DNA from: Muricoccus nepalensis
Lineage (GTDB): Bacteria; Pseudomonadota; Alphaproteobacteria; Acetobacterales; Acetobacteraceae
Assembly (NCBI RefSeq): GCF_006438825.1
Contig: NZ_RCZP01000008.1
Span: forward strand, 17,051-81,050
DNA length: 64,000 nucleotides
Reading direction: 5' to 3'
In this document: positions 34,446 through 42,914 of the stretch, one piece after another
How the letters are laid out: each line of letters begins with the position of its first letter
Position numbering within the stretch: the first letter of the stretch is position 1
Translations under genes and position numbers: made by a program
The notes under the pieces: generated by a model
What the model was told of the DNA's origin: nothing
Seen by the model: only the letters and a program-made list of their open reading frames with translations
The model's database searches: none

Positions 34446-35072
34446 ATGCAGAAGTTGACGCTGATCCGGCGAGCCGCGTGGGCGGCGGTGGCCGTGCTGG
34501 GCTTCTTGATCGTGGGCACGGCGACCGGCTGGCTTGTGACGGACGGTCCCCTTCGCAGGAGGGAAGTCCAGTTGCCTGCAATCGGCGGCCCGTTCGCCCT
34601 CACGGACCACCGGGGCCGAGCAGTGACCGAGAGGGATTTCCTTGGCAAGCCAACCGCCGTGTTCTTCGGCTTCACCTCCTGCCCGGACGTCTGTCCCACG
34701 ACCCTGGCCCGAATGGGTGAGCACATCGATGCGCTCGGGCCAGACGCCGACCGCATCAACTGGCTGCTGATCAGCGTGGACCACGAGCGGGACACCCCCA
34801 GATCGATGGCCGAGTACATGACGCTCTTTGATCAGCGCATCGTCGGGCTGTCGGGAACGGAGCGTCAGGTCACCCGGGCGGCTCAGTCCTTTCAGGTTCA
34901 ATACCGCCGTGTTCCCCTGCAGGGAGGCGGCTACACCATGGACCACAGCGCCAGCGTGTTCCTGCTCGACGCTATGGGCCGTTTTGCTGGGACGCTCGAC
35001 TACGAGGAGCGCCAGGAGGTGGCGCTCGAGAAGCTCAGACTCCTGGTAAGCAGGGCTGGGCGATCCGGTTGA
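34446..35072 (+). CDS. Sco1/SenC-type copper chaperone
   Basis: A 208-residue membrane-anchored thioredoxin-fold protein (anchor ~residues 10-30, AWAAVAVLGFLIVGTATGWL). The copper site FGFTSCPDVCPTTLARM (CxxxC) and the distant His in YTMDHSASVFLLD are present. It delivers Cu to cytochrome c oxidase or reduces periplasmic thiols. In this run of metal genes it completes the plus-strand block and is convergent with the DUF6428 gene. Confidence 0.94.
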   Translation: MQKLTLIRRAAWAAVAVLGFLIVGTATGWLVTDGPLRRREVQLPAIGGPFALTDHRGRAVTERDFLGKPTAVFFGFTSCPDVCPTTLARMGEHIDALGPDADRINWLLISVDHERDTPRSMAEYMTLFDQRIVGLSGTERQVTRAAQSFQVQYRRVPLQGGGYTMDHSASVFLLDAMGRFAGTLDYEERQEVALEKLRLLVSRAGRSG

Positions 35073-35105
35073 CGTTCTCCCCTTCCGGTCGAGCTCGTGT
35101 CGTTG

Positions 35106-35627
35106 TCAGCAGCAACCTCGTACCGTCGGGCAGGCGGAGGAGGCCTTGGCCGTTTCCTGCTCCGCCCGGTGCCGTGGCTTGCAAATGGCGGGCCGGGGGC
35201 CGAGCTCGATAACCGCCTGGGTCGCCTCGATACGGATGATTTCAACGTCGAAGACCTGCATGGGACGGCCGGGCGGGCCAACCTCGAAGGTCAACCGGCT
35301 CTCCCGCTGAAGGCTGACCCGGACGGCCACCTTCTCCAGGATCGCGAGGAACTTGCCGACCTCCATGTGGTTCGGGTTCTCGACCGAGGCGGGCAGGTCC
35401 TCCACCTGCAGGATGGTCTCCTGCCAGGCGTCCGGATTGCCGCCGCAGTCCAGGGTGACGAAGGACCCAGCCTTTACCTCGGTAACGTGGTAGCCGGGCT
35501 GGACCAGCCGCCCGTCGTAGCTGATGACCAGACGGCGCGAGCCGTGGGGTGCAAGGGCGTCCAGCACCGCACCGAACGAGGCGTCTCCCTGGAAGCGGAT
35601 GGTCAGGGGCAGAGCAGGGGCGTTCAT
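35106..35627 (-). CDS. DUF6428 family protein next to arsR
   Basis: A 173-residue protein with SYDGRLVQPGYHVTEVKAGS and the CGGNPDAWQETILQ motif, which recur in the DUF6428 family of ars operons. The C-terminus is rich in Cys (SSACPTVRGCC) and could bind As(III). Function unknown. The ATG at 35627 is 14 bases from the operator at 35641 and the gene is divergent from arsR, so ArsR very likely represses it too. The start was chosen over an ATG at 35642 because of the operator. Confidence 0.8.
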   Translation of the reverse strand: MNAPALPLTIRFQGDASFGAVLDALAPHGSRRLVISYDGRLVQPGYHVTEVKAGSFVTLDCGGNPDAWQETILQVEDLPASVENPNHMEVGKFLAILEKVAVRVSLQRESRLTFEVGPPGRPMQVFDVEIIRIEATQAVIELGPRPAICKPRHRAEQETAKASSACPTVRGCC

Positions 35628-35640
35628 TCTTGCCTCTTTC

Positions 35641-35662
35641 ATATCAACGTCTCTTGAGATAT
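35641..35662. promoter_or_regulatory. ArsR-type operator between DUF6428 and arsR
   Basis: An imperfect dyad, ATATCAA-6 bases-TTGAGATAT, occupies the gap between the divergent genes. ArsR/SmtB repressors bind such ATCAA/TTGAT sequences and leave on As(III). Confidence 0.65.
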
Positions 35663-35671
35663 AAAGGCGTC

Positions 35672-36028
35672 ATGGATGAAACGCAAGCACTCGATGCCCT
35701 GGGCGCCCTCTCCCAGGAGACCCGCCTGCGGATCGTGCGGCTGCTGGTGACGGCGGGTCCGGAGGGCATGGCGGCTGGCGTCATTGGCGAAGCCATGGGC
35801 GCCACCTCTTCGCGCCTGTCCTTCCACCTCACCCATCTTGAGCACGCTGGCCTGGTTCAGTCGCGACGGGATGGGCGCTCGATCCGGTACTCGGCCGCCT
35901 ACGAGGCCCTATCCGGCCTCATCGCTTTTCTGATGCGGGACTGCTGCCAGGGACACCCGGACGTCTGCACGCCCGCGGTCGCCGCCCTCTCGGCCTGTGC
36001 CTGCCCTACTCCGGAGCCCGCGGCATGA
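35672..36028 (+). CDS. arsR: ArsR family arsenic-responsive repressor
   Basis: A 118-residue winged-helix repressor. HTH: GVIGEAMGATSSRLSFHLTH; wing: LVQSRRDGRSIRYSAAYEAL. Candidate As(III) ligands are C-terminal: RDCCQGHPDVC and SACACP, as in the subgroup with C-terminal Cys. The start at 35672 follows the operator directly. Its stop overlaps the arsC start by four bases (ATGA). Confidence 0.93.
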   Translation: MDETQALDALGALSQETRLRIVRLLVTAGPEGMAAGVIGEAMGATSSRLSFHLTHLEHAGLVQSRRDGRSIRYSAAYEALSGLIAFLMRDCCQGHPDVCTPAVAALSACACPTPEPAA

Positions 36029-36462
36029 CCATCACGATCTTCCACAACCCTGAGTGCGGGACGTCCCGCAACGTCCTGGCCATCATCCGGAACAGCGGCG
36101 AGGAGCCGGAGGTCGTCGAGTACCTGAAGACGCCGCCGACTCGAGAGGTGCTGGCCGACCTGATCCGGCGCATGGACATCCCGATCCGCGACGTGCTGCG
36201 CGAGAAGGGCACGCCCTATGCGGAACTGGGCCTCGGCGATCCGGCGCTGACCGACAACCAGCTGCTCGATGCGATGATGGCGCACCCGATCCTGATCAAC
36301 CGGCCCATCGTGGTCACGCCGCTGGGCGTGCGCCTGTGCAGGCCGTCTGAGGCCGTCCTTGACATCCTGCCGAACCCGCAGCGGGAGGCCTTCTGCAAGG
36401 AGGACGGCGGGAAGGTCATCGACGACCAGGGACGCCGCGTGTTCCCGGGGAACAACGCGTGA
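36025..36462 (+). CDS. arsC: Arsenate reductase (glutaredoxin-dependent)
   Basis: A 145-residue cytoplasmic enzyme reducing As(V) to As(III). FHNPECGTSRN carries the catalytic Cys11 and Arg15; the conserved LLDAMMAHPILINRPIVVTP and LCRPSEAVLDIL are present (second and third Arg). Overlaps both arsR and acr3 by four bases. Confidence 0.96.
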   Translation: MTITIFHNPECGTSRNVLAIIRNSGEEPEVVEYLKTPPTREVLADLIRRMDIPIRDVLREKGTPYAELGLGDPALTDNQLLDAMMAHPILINRPIVVTPLGVRLCRPSEAVLDILPNPQREAFCKEDGGKVIDDQGRRVFPGNNA

Positions 36463-37532
36463 GCGCGACCAGCGAGGGCGAGGCGGCCATGGGACGCCGC
36501 CGCGCGTCCATGGGCACCTTCGAGCGGTATCTCACCCTCTATGTTGCCCTCTGCATCGTCGTGGGCATCGCGCTCGGCGCCCTGCTGCCCGGTCCGTTCC
36601 GGGCGCTCGGCCGCATGGAGGTGGCCCAGGTCAACATCCCGGTCGCGCTTATGATCTGGGCGATGATCGTGCCGATGCTGCTCCGGGTGGACTTCGCCGC
36701 CATGGGGCAGGTCGCCCGGCACTGGCGCGGCATCGCCGTCACGGTCGGCATCAACTGGCTGGTGAAGCCCTTCTCCATGGCACTGCTGGGCTGGCTGTTC
36801 ATCGGCTGGCTGTTCCGGCCCTGGCTGCCCGAGGGACAGGTGGACAGCTACATCGCCGGGCTGATCCTGCTCGCCGCGGCGCCATGCACTGCCATGGTCT
36901 TCGTGTGGTCCCGCCTGACGGACGGCGACGCCAACTTCACGCTGTCCCAGGTCGCGCTGAACGATGCGATCATGCTGGTGGCCTTCGCGCCAGTCGTCGG
37001 CCTGCTGCTCGGCCTGTCCGCCATCACGGTGCCCTGGGACACCCTCTTCCTCTCCGTCGGCCTCTACATCGTCCTGCCCCTGGTCGCGTCGCAGCTCTGG
37101 CGCCGGTCGCTGCTGGCCTCCGGCGGCGAGGCGGCGCTCCAGCGCACGTTGAAAGCGATCAACCCTGTGTCGCTGGTGGCGCTGCTGACCACGTTGGTGC
37201 TGCTGTTCGGGTTCCAGGGCGAGCAGATCCTGGCGCAGCCGCTGGTGATCCTGCTGCTCGCGGTGCCCATCCTGATCCAGGTCTACTTCAACGCGGGCCT
37301 GGCCTATCTGCTGAACCGCCAGTGCGGCTCGGCGCACAGCGTCGCCGGACCCTCCGCCCTGATCGGCGCCTCGAACTTCTTCGAGTTGGCCGTGGCCGCC
37401 GCCATCAGCCTGTTCGGGTTCGAGAGCGGCGCCGCGCTGGCCACCGTGGTCGGCGTGCTGGTCGAGGTGCCCGTCATGCTCTCAGTGGTCCACATCGTGA
37501 TGCGGACGAAAGGCTGGTACGAGCGCGCATGA
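36459..37532 (+). CDS. acr3: Acr3-type arsenite efflux protein
   Basis: A 357-residue inner-membrane exporter of As(III) with ten helices. The Acr3 Cys lies in LLAAAPCTAMVFVWSRLTDG (Cys143), and the second broken-helix motif is ALIGASNFFELAVAAAISLF. The GTG start overlaps arsC by four bases and the stop overlaps the MFS start. This is the pump of the ars operon. Confidence 0.96.
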   Translation: MSATSEGEAAMGRRRASMGTFERYLTLYVALCIVVGIALGALLPGPFRALGRMEVAQVNIPVALMIWAMIVPMLLRVDFAAMGQVARHWRGIAVTVGINWLVKPFSMALLGWLFIGWLFRPWLPEGQVDSYIAGLILLAAAPCTAMVFVWSRLTDGDANFTLSQVALNDAIMLVAFAPVVGLLLGLSAITVPWDTLFLSVGLYIVLPLVASQLWRRSLLASGGEAALQRTLKAINPVSLVALLTTLVLLFGFQGEQILAQPLVILLLAVPILIQVYFNAGLAYLLNRQCGSAHSVAGPSALIGASNFFELAVAAAISLFGFESGAALATVVGVLVEVPVMLSVVHIVMRTKGWYERA

Positions 37533-38965
37533 AGGCCGTGGATCTGACGCGGCGCCGGGGAGTGGTCACCACCACCCTCGGCATCACGCAGACCCTGGCA
37601 TGGGGGTCCACCTACTACCTCCCAGCCGTCTTCGCCGACCCGGTCTGCGACGCCCTCGGCCTGTCGCGGACCTGGTTCTTTGGCATCTTCTCCGGAGCGC
37701 TACTGCTCTCCGGGCTGGTCGGGCCGACCGCGGGACGGCTCATCGACACATACGGCGGCCGGGACGTTCTCACCGCCTCCAACCTAGTCTTCGCGGTCGG
37801 GCTGGCGCTGCTGGCCTGGGCGTCCGGGCCGGTCACGCTGGCCTTGGCCTGGGCGGTGATCGGAATCGGTATGGGGTTCGGGCTCTACGAGGCCGCCTTC
37901 GCCACGGTGACTGGCCTCTACGGGCGTGAGGCCCGCAACGCGATTACAGGGATCACCCTGTTCGCAGGATTCGCCAGCACGGTCGGATGGCCAGCCAGCG
38001 CCCTCATGATCGACGCCCTGGGATGGCGCAGCGCCTGCCTCGCTTGGGCCGTCCTGCACCTAGTCGTGGCCCTGCCGCTGAACCGCTTCCTTGTCGCTCA
38101 GGCACCGCCGCCCGCGCCTGCGCCAGCTCCGGCTGATGGGGCACCCGGCGGCGTGCCCTGGACCATGGTGATCCTGGCGGCGGTGTTCGCCGCCACGGCC
38201 TTTGTCTCCACCGCCCTGGCCACCCACCTGCCGCGCATCATTGAGGCGCTGGGGGCGACCCCTACCGCCGCGATCTTCGCGGCATCCCTGGTCGGCCCGG
38301 CTCAGGTCGCGGCCCGGGTGGCGGAGTTCGCCCTGCTCCGGAAGGCGTCGCCTCTCATCACGGCCCAGCTCGCCGCAGGCCTGCACCCGATCGGGGCCGC
38401 GCTGCTGGCCTTCCTGGGGCCAGTAGTGGCTATCCCTTTCGTGCTGCTTCACGGCGCCGGGAACGGGCTGCTGACCATCGCGCGGGGCACCCTGCCGCTC
38501 GCCTTGTTCGGGCCTGCGGGCTATGGCTTGCGGACAGGCTTGCTGGCAGCCCCCGCGCGCCTACTCCAGGCCGGGGCGCCGCTCCTCTTTGCCCTGGTGC
38601 TGGACGGAAGCGGGCCGCGCATCGCGCTCCTGCTGTCAGGCGCCCTCACCTTGCTGTCCCTAGTCGCGCTACTCGCCCTGGCGGCCGCCACGCAGGGTGA
38701 TGGCCCCGGCATCGGGCATAGTCCCGACGCACTACGCGGTGCGTCGCCCCAGAAGGATGATGGCGGCCCCGACAAGGCACACGGCAGCGCCAATGAGATC
38801 CCAACAGTCGGGTCGCATTCCTTCGGCTATCCAGAGCCAGCCAAGGCTCGCGACGATGTAGACCCCGCCGTACACAGCGTAGGCCCGGCCCGCGTTCTCG
38901 GCCGGGCTGAGTGTCAGCAGCTAGGCAAAGGCGATCAGGGAGACGATCCCGGGAGCCAGCCATAG
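37529..38965 (+). CDS. MFS transporter of the ars operon
   Basis: A 478-codon frame, in which the first ~400 residues form twelve transmembrane helices of the major facilitator superfamily: [20 protein letters not shown] at the N-terminus, [20 protein letters not shown] between TM2 and TM3, [20 protein letters not shown]. Proteins of this type beside acr3 export organoarsenicals or arsenite (ArsK/ArsP-like functions), but the substrate is not proven. After ALAAATQ the frame runs on for ~75 codons antisense to the ynfA-like gene (polar, no helices), which suggests loss of the original stop; the true C-terminus may be near 38700. The start overlaps acr3 (ATGA). Confidence 0.88.
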   Translation: MKAVDLTRRRGVVTTTLGITQTLAWGSTYYLPAVFADPVCDALGLSRTWFFGIFSGALLLSGLVGPTAGRLIDTYGGRDVLTASNLVFAVGLALLAWASGPVTLALAWAVIGIGMGFGLYEAAFATVTGLYGREARNAITGITLFAGFASTVGWPASALMIDALGWRSACLAWAVLHLVVALPLNRFLVAQAPPPAPAPAPADGAPGGVPWTMVILAAVFAATAFVSTALATHLPRIIEALGATPTAAIFAASLVGPAQVAARVAEFALLRKASPLITAQLAAGLHPIGAALLAFLGPVVAIPFVLLHGAGNGLLTIARGTLPLALFGPAGYGLRTGLLAAPARLLQAGAPLLFALVLDGSGPRIALLLSGALTLLSLVALLALAAATQGDGPGIGHSPDALRGASPQKDDGGPDKAHGSANEIPTVGSHSFGYPEPAKARDDVDPAVHSVGPARVLGRAECQQLGKGDQGDDPGSQP

Positions 38966-39061
38966 TGCGGACTTGCCCGGCCGGAGCCAGGCCCAGAAGG
39001 CGAAGCAACCAACGATCTCCGCGATAGCTGCGGCGATGTAAACGGCGAGGGTAGTTTGCAT
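38732..39061 (-). pseudogene. ynfA: YnfA/UPF0060-family membrane protein gene with an in-frame TAG
   Basis: Read leftwards from an ATG at 39061 the frame gives a typical ~109-residue four-helix YnfA protein ([60 protein letters not shown]). Codon 47, in LIAFA[19 protein letters not shown], is TAG (38921-38923 complement), where relatives usually have Tyr or Trp. The remainder is intact. Either it is a recent pseudogene or the codon is suppressed. The tail of the MFS frame overlaps it on the other strand. Confidence 0.85.
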
Positions 39062-39297
39062 GAGGCATCCTACTCTCCGCGTCCGGACAGCGCAGCCGTC
39101 TCGCGAGTAGTCAGTTTCGAACAGCCTCGTCAGAGAACTGGCTACAGGATGCCGGTCTCAGGCTACGCTACCGATAGCGGGATTGCCGCTATCGTCCGAA
39201 CTCGTCCATCCGGCCTACCACTCGCAAAGTCCGTCAGCTGTTGGAACCGGCCATTCACCACTGCAACCGGTATCAGCATCTTTTTGACGATTACCTC

Positions 39298-39329
39298 TTG
39301 AACCTCTAGCGGCTGGAAGATGCATTTTA
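39298..39329 (+). promoter_or_regulatory. MerR-type promoter of the second Zn/Cd ATPase
   Basis: TTGAAC (39298-39303) is followed after 19 or 20 bases by CATTTT/ATTTTA. The spacer has an imperfect dyad TCTAG-CGG-CTGGA, similar to that of the czc promoter at 15462. AGGAG lies ahead of the ATG at 39355. Confidence 0.65.
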
Positions 39330-39354
39330 GAGGACGGTCAGTAGGAGATCACCC

Positions 39355-41649
39355 ATGGACAGCGTGCGAGAAGGCGAAAGCATTGGCGAGGCCGTGTCCT
39401 GGCGCGTCGAGGGCATGGACTGCGCCTCTTGCGTGGCCAAAGTGGAGAGTGCCCTTCAGCGCTTGCCCGGCGTCTCCGGCGTTGTGGTTAACCTGGTGGC
39501 TGAACGGCTGACGCTTCGACTGTCGCCTGGAGGTGCAGACGCCGCCACCGTGGAGCGGTCGCTCGCCTCCATTGGCTACACGGCCACTCCTCTGACTGCG
39601 GTCGCCAATCCGTCCGCCAGAGTTGACCGCCCCGGGGATCACGGAGGCACTCAGCGGGACGACCACCATCACGACGATCATTCTCACGAGCAGGGAGAGA
39701 CCCACGGCGGCTTTGGCCATTCCCACGCCGACCATGATGACCCCGCGGATGCAGCGAAGCCCTGGTACGCGACGGGTAAGGCCCGCTTGGTCTGGCTGCT
39801 CGGCGGACTAGTCGTTGGCGCCTACGCCCTATCCCTGGTCTTGCCAGATCGGCTGACCTATCCGCTCTTCCTCGCCGCGACCCTGGTCGCCCTGGTGCCG
39901 TTCGGCCGTCGGGCCATTGCCCTGGCCCGGGCGGGGACTCCGTTCTCCATCGAGACCTTGATGGTCACGGCAGCCGTCGGCGCCTCCGTCATCGGGGCGG
40001 CCGAGGAAGCCGCTGTGGTCGTCCTGCTCTTTGCCCTCGGAGAACTACTCGAAAACGTGGCCGCCGGGCGCGCTCGCGCTGGGATCAAGGCGCTGGCCAC
40101 CCTGATGCCCCGGACGGCGCTCCGTGTGCGGCCGGACGGCTCAACCGAGGAGACCCCGTCCGACAGGCTGGCAGTAGGCGACCTCGTCCTGGTTCGTCCG
40201 GGCGACCGCGTTCCTTGTGACGGTACGATCAGGGAAGGGCAGTCAGCACTGGACGAGAGCCCTGTCACGGGCGAAAGCGTTCCCGTGTCCCGCGGCCCTG
40301 GCGAGAACGTCGTCGCGGGCTCCATCAACGCGGACGGCGCGCTGCGCGTGCAGGTGACCCGCTCGGCTACGGACAACACCATCGCTCGCATCATCCGCAT
40401 GGTCGAGGAGGCCACCGCTTCCCGTGCGCCAACCCAAAGGTTCATCGAGCGATTCTCGAACTGGTGGACACCGGGTGCGATGATCGTCTCTCTCCTGGTC
40501 ATCCTCGTGCCGCCCTTCCTGTTAGGGTGGGATTGGTGGACCAGCGTTTATCGCGGCCTTGCCGTTCTTCTGATTGCCTGCCCCTGCGCCCTCGTGATCT
40601 CCGTCCCCGCCGCCATGGCGTCCGGCCTGTCCGCTGGGGCACGTCGCGGCCTGCTGATCAAGGGTGGCGCGGCCTTGGAGGAGATTGGCACCGCCAGGAC
40701 GGTCGCCTTCGACAAGACAGGCACTCTGACGGAGGGCCGCCCCAAGGTCACGGATATCCTGCCCGTCCAGGGCATGACCGAGGTCGACGTCCTGACCCTG
40801 GCGGCGGGCGCCGAGCAGGGATCCTCACACCCGCTGGCCAAGGCTGTTCTGGCTGAGGCGGAAGCCCGCGGCGTTGCGGCGCCCCAGGTCTCCGAGCAGG
40901 CCGCGGTGCCGGGCAAGGCGGTCACCGCCACGGTGAACGGCCGCAAGGTCAGCGTCGGCAGCCCACGCCATGCCGCAGAGGTCGGTGCCAGCCTCGGCCA
41001 ACTCGCTGAGGCGGTCGCTCGCCTTGAGGGCGAGGGCAAGACAGCTGTGGTCGTCGTCGCCGACGGTGCTCCGGCGGGCGTGCTAGCCCTCCGCGACGAG
41101 CCACGTGGGGACGCTGTCGCTGGGGTAGCCGCACTCTCGCGGCTGGGTATCCGCTCAGTCATGCTGACTGGCGACAATGCCCGGACGGGCGCCGCAATCG
41201 CAAAAGGGCTCGGCCTTGATGTGAAAGCCGAGCTCCTGCCCGATGACAAGCTCCGCGAGATTGGCGCCCTCAGGTCCTCAGGCTCTGTTGTCATGGTCGG
41301 GGATGGCATCAACGATGCCCCAGCGCTCGCTGCCGCCTCGGTCGGCGTGGCCATGGGCGGGGGCACGGACGTCGCGCTGGAGACCGCCGATGCCGCCGTC
41401 TTGAAAGATCGCGTGACGGGGGTTTCGGAATTGGTGAGCCTGTCGCGCGCTACCATGGCCAACGTAAAGACAAACGTTGCGATCGCCGTCGGCCTGAAGG
41501 CGGTGTTCCTTGTGACAACCCTGATCGGCGTGACCGGCCTCTGGCCCGCCATCCTTGCGGACACCGGTGCCACGGTTTTGGTAACGCTGAACGCGCTTCG
41601 GCTTTTGGGCTGGAGGCCGTCAGAGGTTCCTGGGACTCACCACGCTTGA
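39355..41649 (+). CDS. zntA: Second Zn/Cd-type P1B ATPase with His-rich linker
   Basis: A 764-residue pump related to the one at 28175. HMA domain with GMDCASC (Cys23, Cys26); His/Asp-rich linker at residues 95-129 (DDHHHDDHSHEQGETHGGFG), absent in the first pump; CPC motif at 409-411; DKTGT with Asp453; MVGDGINDAPALAAASVGVA hinge; ADTGATVLVTLNALRLL last helix. The linker may bind Zn or Ni and regulate transport. The stop overlaps the TTG start of the ZIP gene (TTGA), so they are cotranscribed from the promoter at 39298. Confidence 0.95.
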   Translation: MDSVREGESIGEAVSWRVEGMDCASCVAKVESALQRLPGVSGVVVNLVAERLTLRLSPGGADAATVERSLASIGYTATPLTAVANPSARVDRPGDHGGTQRDDHHHDDHSHEQGETHGGFGHSHADHDDPADAAKPWYATGKARLVWLLGGLVVGAYALSLVLPDRLTYPLFLAATLVALVPFGRRAIALARAGTPFSIETLMVTAAVGASVIGAAEEAAVVVLLFALGELLENVAAGRARAGIKALATLMPRTALRVRPDGSTEETPSDRLAVGDLVLVRPGDRVPCDGTIREGQSALDESPVTGESVPVSRGPGENVVAGSINADGALRVQVTRSATDNTIARIIRMVEEATASRAPTQRFIERFSNWWTPGAMIVSLLVILVPPFLLGWDWWTSVYRGLAVLLIACPCALVISVPAAMASGLSAGARRGLLIKGGAALEEIGTARTVAFDKTGTLTEGRPKVTDILPVQGMTEVDVLTLAAGAEQGSSHPLAKAVLAEAEARGVAAPQVSEQAAVPGKAVTATVNGRKVSVGSPRHAAEVGASLGQLAEAVARLEGEGKTAVVVVADGAPAGVLALRDEPRGDAVAGVAALSRLGIRSVMLTGDNARTGAAIAKGLGLDVKAELLPDDKLREIGALRSSGSVVMVGDGINDAPALAAASVGVAMGGGTDVALETADAAVLKDRVTGVSELVSLSRATMANVKTNVAIAVGLKAVFLVTTLIGVTGLWPAILADTGATVLVTLNALRLLGWRPSEVPGTHHA

Positions 41650-42335
41650 GCCCACTCCTCTACACCCTAGTACCTGCGGCTGCGGCGGTCCTCGGGGCCG
41701 CCGTGGCTCTCTGGCGCCCACCTGGACCAGCAGCGAGGGCCGCCGTTCAGCATTTCGCGGCTGGGGTTGTCTTTGCTGCCGCGGCTGGAGAGATCCTACC
41801 AGATCTCAAACACGCTGGTTCCCCGGTGCCGGTTATCATCGGTGGTGCGCTCGGCGTGGCGGTGATGCTCCTGGTCAAACACATCGGCAAGCGTGCAAAG
41901 GGACCTCTGAGCGTTGTTGCTGTCACCGGCATCGACATCCTGGTGGACGGGCTTGTGCTCGGCATCGCCTTTGCGGCCGGGGCACGCCAAGGATTGCTCC
42001 TGACCGTCGCGCTGACCCTGGAGGTGCTCTTCCTCGGCCTCTCGATTACATCGAGCCTCGTGGAGGGCCTGGGCACACGAGCACGCGCCCTGTTGGCAAT
42101 CGGTGGGATCGCGCTGCTCCTTCCGCTCGGAGCCCTCCTCGGTGCTCCGGTCGGACGACTGCCCCAAGCTTGGCTCACTGGGTTCTTTGCTTTCGGCCTC
42201 GTCGCGCTTCTCTATCTCGTCGTCGAGGAGCTGCTCGTCGAAGCGCATGAGGGTGGGCCAGAACCTCCCTGGGTGACCGCCACGTTCTTCGCCGGATTTC
42301 TCCTGCTTCTTCTCCTAGAGGAAGGCACGGGATGA
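41646..42335 (+). CDS. ZIP family metal transporter
   Basis: A 229-residue inner-membrane protein with about eight helices. The family blocks are HFAAGVVFAAAAGEILPDLK (TM2, with His and Glu) and VTGIDILVDGLVLGIAFAAG (TM4/5 metal site, here with Asp in place of His-N-x-x-D/E). ZIP proteins move Zn and similar ions. The only usable start is TTG at 41646 overlapping the ATPase stop, which implies translational coupling. The last bases overlap the next gene (ATGA). Confidence 0.85.
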   Translation: MSPLLYTLVPAAAAVLGAAVALWRPPGPAARAAVQHFAAGVVFAAAAGEILPDLKHAGSPVPVIIGGALGVAVMLLVKHIGKRAKGPLSVVAVTGIDILVDGLVLGIAFAAGARQGLLLTVALTLEVLFLGLSITSSLVEGLGTRARALLAIGGIALLLPLGALLGAPVGRLPQAWLTGFFAFGLVALLYLVVEELLVEAHEGGPEPPWVTATFFAGFLLLLLLEEGTG

Positions 42336-42703
42336 TGGAGGCGGTCACTCAGCAACTCAGGACAGAGAAGCCCATTTCAAGGAAGACAGCCATGGCTGCG
42401 GTGCGTAGTTCTGTTTGGATTTCAACGGCCATTTTGGCCGCCATTATGAGTGCTGGTTCTGGGACTGGAAACGCCCAGGGTCTACCCGGCCGGTCACCAG
42501 GCGGCGTGAGAATGACGGAAACACTGCTCAGCCAATCGGTGGCAGGGCTTGTTGAAGACGGCTGGCAGATCAAAGGCGTCTCACAGGCTGGGCCCGCCTT
42601 TGCCTACCATCTGGTGCATGAAAACAGCCTTGCGATCTGCTACTTCAATATCGCTGAACAGCCTCCTAACAGCCTGTGTTACCGGATGGCACCCTTACGC
42701 TGA
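42332..42703 (+). CDS. Small exported protein, paralogue of 55229-55537
   Basis: A 123-residue protein. N-terminal hydrophobic segment (VWISTAILAAIMSAGSGTGN) is a likely signal peptide. The mature half holds a block LVEDGWQIKGVSQAGPAFAY followed by HLV and AICYFNIAE, repeated almost exactly in the protein encoded at 55229-55537. Family unknown; it looks like a small soluble periplasmic domain with two conserved Cys (one in AICY, one in the SLCY end). Its start overlaps the ZIP stop. Confidence 0.75.
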   Translation: MMEAVTQQLRTEKPISRKTAMAAVRSSVWISTAILAAIMSAGSGTGNAQGLPGRSPGGVRMTETLLSQSVAGLVEDGWQIKGVSQAGPAFAYHLVHENSLAICYFNIAEQPPNSLCYRMAPLR

Positions 42704-42914
42704 CCCGGTGATCAATACCCCCAGCTTCAGAGGCGGCGCGTGGGCTTCGGTAAGCAGAGGGGGTGCCAAGTAATTGCAATGCGGCACCGCCACTCGAGGC
42801 CGTCAAAACTGAACCATGTCCCCCAAAATCATTGGGATCCTGAGCTAGTAGGCTAGGTGGCCATAAGGTTGATGACCTATTCTGCTCGTGAGCACACTCC
42901 ACAAGAACGGATCC

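Noticed and set aside
36359-37528. First third of an 868-codon plus-strand frame starting before acr3
   Set aside because: It runs in another frame over arsC and acr3, whose proteins are unmistakable. Only the part from 37529 (MFS transporter) is real.
38646-39068. A 140-codon minus-strand frame overlapping ynfA
   Set aside because: It is the shifted frame of ynfA, with Arg/His-rich sequence; the YnfA helices are in the neighbouring frame.
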